A DNA stretch of 64,000 nt from NCBI GenBank assembly GCA_019419455.1, contig DXZW01000048.1, positions 78,455 to 142,454 of the forward strand, in the 5' to 3' direction. Below, piece by piece: positions 62,628-64,000 of this stretch (the stretch's first letter is position 1; the number at the start of each line of letters is the position of its first letter). This stretch comes from Collinsella sp. (lineage in GTDB: Bacteria > Actinomycetota > Coriobacteriia > Coriobacteriales > Coriobacteriaceae). The notes under the pieces were generated by a model. The model searched no databases. It had not been told where the DNA came from and saw only the letters and a program-made list of their open reading frames with translations. The position numbers were made by a program, and so were the translations under genes.

Positions 62628-63014
62628 CTATTCACCCTGAAAAGGCACATCGCAATCTACTGACAGCTCTGCAGGAAGAATGGCAGGCGATGCACATTGC
62701 TCTCGCACAGAATCATCAGATGAAAGAAACGGCAACTCTTTGGAATGGCTGGCGATAACCTGCGGAACGATTTTGATACCCAAAGCAAGCTCGAACCTAG
62801 CGATCGTCTTCAGCGTCATATTGGGCTGAGAATTCAACAGCTTCGAAAGCGACTGAAGGCTCACGCCCATACGCTTTGCCAAATCGCTTTTGCTTAAACC
62901 CAGACGCTTCATCTCGCGATGAACAATAAACTCGATATCTAGCGCGTGTTCATAAGCGCGTGTTTCGCTGGTTTCTGTATCGGCGTAAAAATCAGATAAA
63001 TCTACTTTATTCAT
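62628..63014 (-). CDS. XRE-family HTH protein, antitoxin-like
   Basis: A 128-residue protein with a central helix-turn-helix (MKRLGLSKSDLAKRMGVSLQSLSKLLNSQPNMTLKTIARFELALG) of the HigA/XRE antitoxin type. GGAG lies 6 bases before the ATG at MNKVDLSD. No clear toxin gene adjoins it: the frame upstream (63055-63396) does not look like HigB or RelE. Low GC compared with the core genes points to recent transfer. Confidence 0.75.
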   Translation of the reverse strand: MNKVDLSDFYADTETSETRAYEHALDIEFIVHREMKRLGLSKSDLAKRMGVSLQSLSKLLNSQPNMTLKTIARFELALGIKIVPQVIASHSKELPFLSSDDSVREQCASPAILPAELSVDCDVPFQGE

Positions 63015-63247
63015 TGTGTTCTCCGTTTCGAAAGCCAAGTATAAAAGTCAAGGCTCAGATTCCAGAAGTTGACGTGCTATTCTGGCCGATCATTGTTCGA
63101 GCGGTTAATTTCCGCTTAGGGTCTGACAACATTTTCTGGAATTGAGAGTTGTCGGGAGAAGCCGTCAATTCCCAAAACGGTCGACCCTTGAGGTCTCTAT
63201 ATTCGACAAGATCATATCCTTCTGCCAAAGGGCACCTCCCATTTCTA

Positions 63248-63277
63248 GATGAACTTAACTTATAGGTTAAGTTCATC
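63248..63277. repeat. Perfect 12-base inverted repeat
   Basis: GATGAACTTAAC and its complement around TTATAG. It could be an operator or a terminator; no T-run on either strand. Confidence 0.6.
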
Positions 63278-63494
63278 CAATTTAATACATATAACGAGGT
63301 CCAGACAAGATTCCTCTGCCCCAATCGATAAACAAACCAGTCGAGCTTATGCAAAATCCGGAAGTGTGCGGCATATTCTAGACACGTCAACCACACTGGA
63401 TAGTGGCAACGCTTCTACCTGCGGGTTCTTTTCATGAAAAGGACGATGTGCTCGAGGGTTCCAAAATTTGCTGCATGCTTCCGTCGGGCGTTTC

Positions 63495-63618
63495 CGGAAG
63501 TGCGGTGAAAAACCGAGATCGACAGACCAGACCCCTGTTTTAGCCTTCCGCGACCTGCGGTTTTGTTGCCGAAATTCGGTTTATGCTCGGAGGTTTCCGA
63601 TTTTTCCCCGCACTTCCG
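63495..63618. repeat. Inverted-repeat-bounded element, 124 bases
   Basis: CGGAAGTGCGG (63495-63505) and its exact complement (63608-63618) bound the segment, with AAAAA/TTTTT next to them inside. No coding content. It looks like a small MITE or a REP-type unit. Confidence 0.5.
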
Positions 63619-63748
63619 AAAAGCACCCTTAAACCGCGCGTCCCGAAGCGGAAAACCGCCGGATATTTGTTCTCCCCAAATGAGATCCGGTGGCGCGCGC
63701 AGACGTGGTGTAAGAGTGTCCTGAGGTCCGTCGCTGCAAGTCCCGATG

Positions 63749-63985
63749 TTACTCCTTCTTGAGGCCGCGCTTCTCGACTATCTCGTCCACTATCTCCCTG
63801 GCGCGCCGCCCGAGCGCGCGGCGCCTCCCCTCTGTCGGGGCCGGCCTGTCCGCGGGCTCGGCGAAGCCCTCGGCGGCCGAGGTCTCGGAGAACACGCGCT
63901 GCTGGGACCACTGCCCCTCGGTCTCCATGAGGCCCGCGCACGTCAGGCGTGTTAGCGCTACTGTAAAAACAACCATTTTGACCAA
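63749..63985 (-). pseudogene. Probable C-terminal tail of an IS256-type transposase
   Basis: The frame reads ALTRLTCAGLMETEGQWSQQRVFS and then a Glu/Arg-rich tail ending VEKRGLKKE. The LTRL...EW/QW...R pattern resembles the end of IS256/mutator transposases, and GGACACTCTTACACCAC shortly after the stop is like an IS256 end. Only the tail is visible before the window ends, and the first residues (MVKMVVFTV) look like a junction. I am only moderately sure. Confidence 0.4.
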
Positions 63986-64000
63986 CGCTCAACAACCAAT

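Larger units (their letters stand above)
63015..63748. other. Low-GC, largely gene-free stretch with inverted repeats
   Basis: A 113-codon minus-strand frame (63055-63396) exists but has no recognisable domain and no good ribosome site, so I do not call it a gene; it may be the remains of a toxin. The stretch also contains an inverted repeat at 63248-63277 and a repeat-bounded element at 63495-63618. Confidence 0.5.

Noticed and set aside
63055..63396. Possible toxin gene before the HTH antitoxin-like gene
   Set aside because: No HigB/RelE features, poor start signal, and an inverted repeat lies inside the frame.

Overview
The window looks like chromosomal DNA of a Coriobacteriia member (Actinomycetota), most probably Collinsella. 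I infer this from the roughly 60% GC coding sequence, the gene order, the T-box in front of ileS and the style of the proteins; no 16S gene is present to confirm it. Nearly all genes lie on the minus strand and are core housekeeping genes, so most of the window is one long leftward-reading arm. No CRISPR array, rRNA, prophage or complete transposon was seen.

Layout from left to right. 1-14.2 kb: mltG (cut by the window edge), ruvX, alaS, a lone small membrane gene on the plus strand, a sigma-B-type stress module (DUF948 protein, anti-sigma-like protein, sigma factor, AI-2E exporter), rarA, a dGTPase-like HD protein, a prepilin peptidase, a processive glycosyltransferase, an RluA-type pseudouridine synthase and lspA. 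14.2-20.9 kb: ileS with its T-box, a glycerol dehydrogenase, then a low-GC foreign patch with a peptidase E gene and scraps of an IS3-type transposase and a large serine recombinase, ending in a DUF523 gene. 20.9-28.4 kb: ftsH, a corrinoid adenosyltransferase, a MATE exporter, an rRNA/tRNA methyltransferase, folA-thyA, and a fused DUF134-NifX-like regulator with twin palindromic operators.

28.4-43.3 kb is a compact set: ffh, ftsY, smc, rnc, acpP, plsX, rpmF, yceD, a coiled-coil protein, coaD, rsmD, recG, a FakA-type kinase and an Asp23 protein. It ties together protein targeting, chromosome segregation, fatty-acid and phospholipid supply, CoA synthesis and ribosome maturation. 43.5-55.6 kb holds two tRNA-Asn genes, rpoD, and the tightly overlapping rimP-nusA-infB-rbfA-nrnA-truB-ribF-dnaG cluster, which covers transcription, translation start and replication priming. 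55.6-60.2 kb holds leuS with a striking leader hairpin, and guaB.

The right end (60.2-64 kb) is decaying accessory DNA: a ModE-like regulator, a PLP-fold protein that lacks the catalytic lysine, an epimerase pseudogene with a stop and a frameshift, an orphan antitoxin-like regulator, an inverted-repeat element and a probable transposase tail.

The most unusual signals are in non-coding DNA: the leuS leader hairpin, a terminator inside the rimP-nusA leader, two homologous nested-hairpin elements 44 kb apart, and a family of GGGGAC-containing palindromes at gene ends. The DUF134-NifX operator pair and the NusA zinc-knuckle tail are the best protein-level leads.
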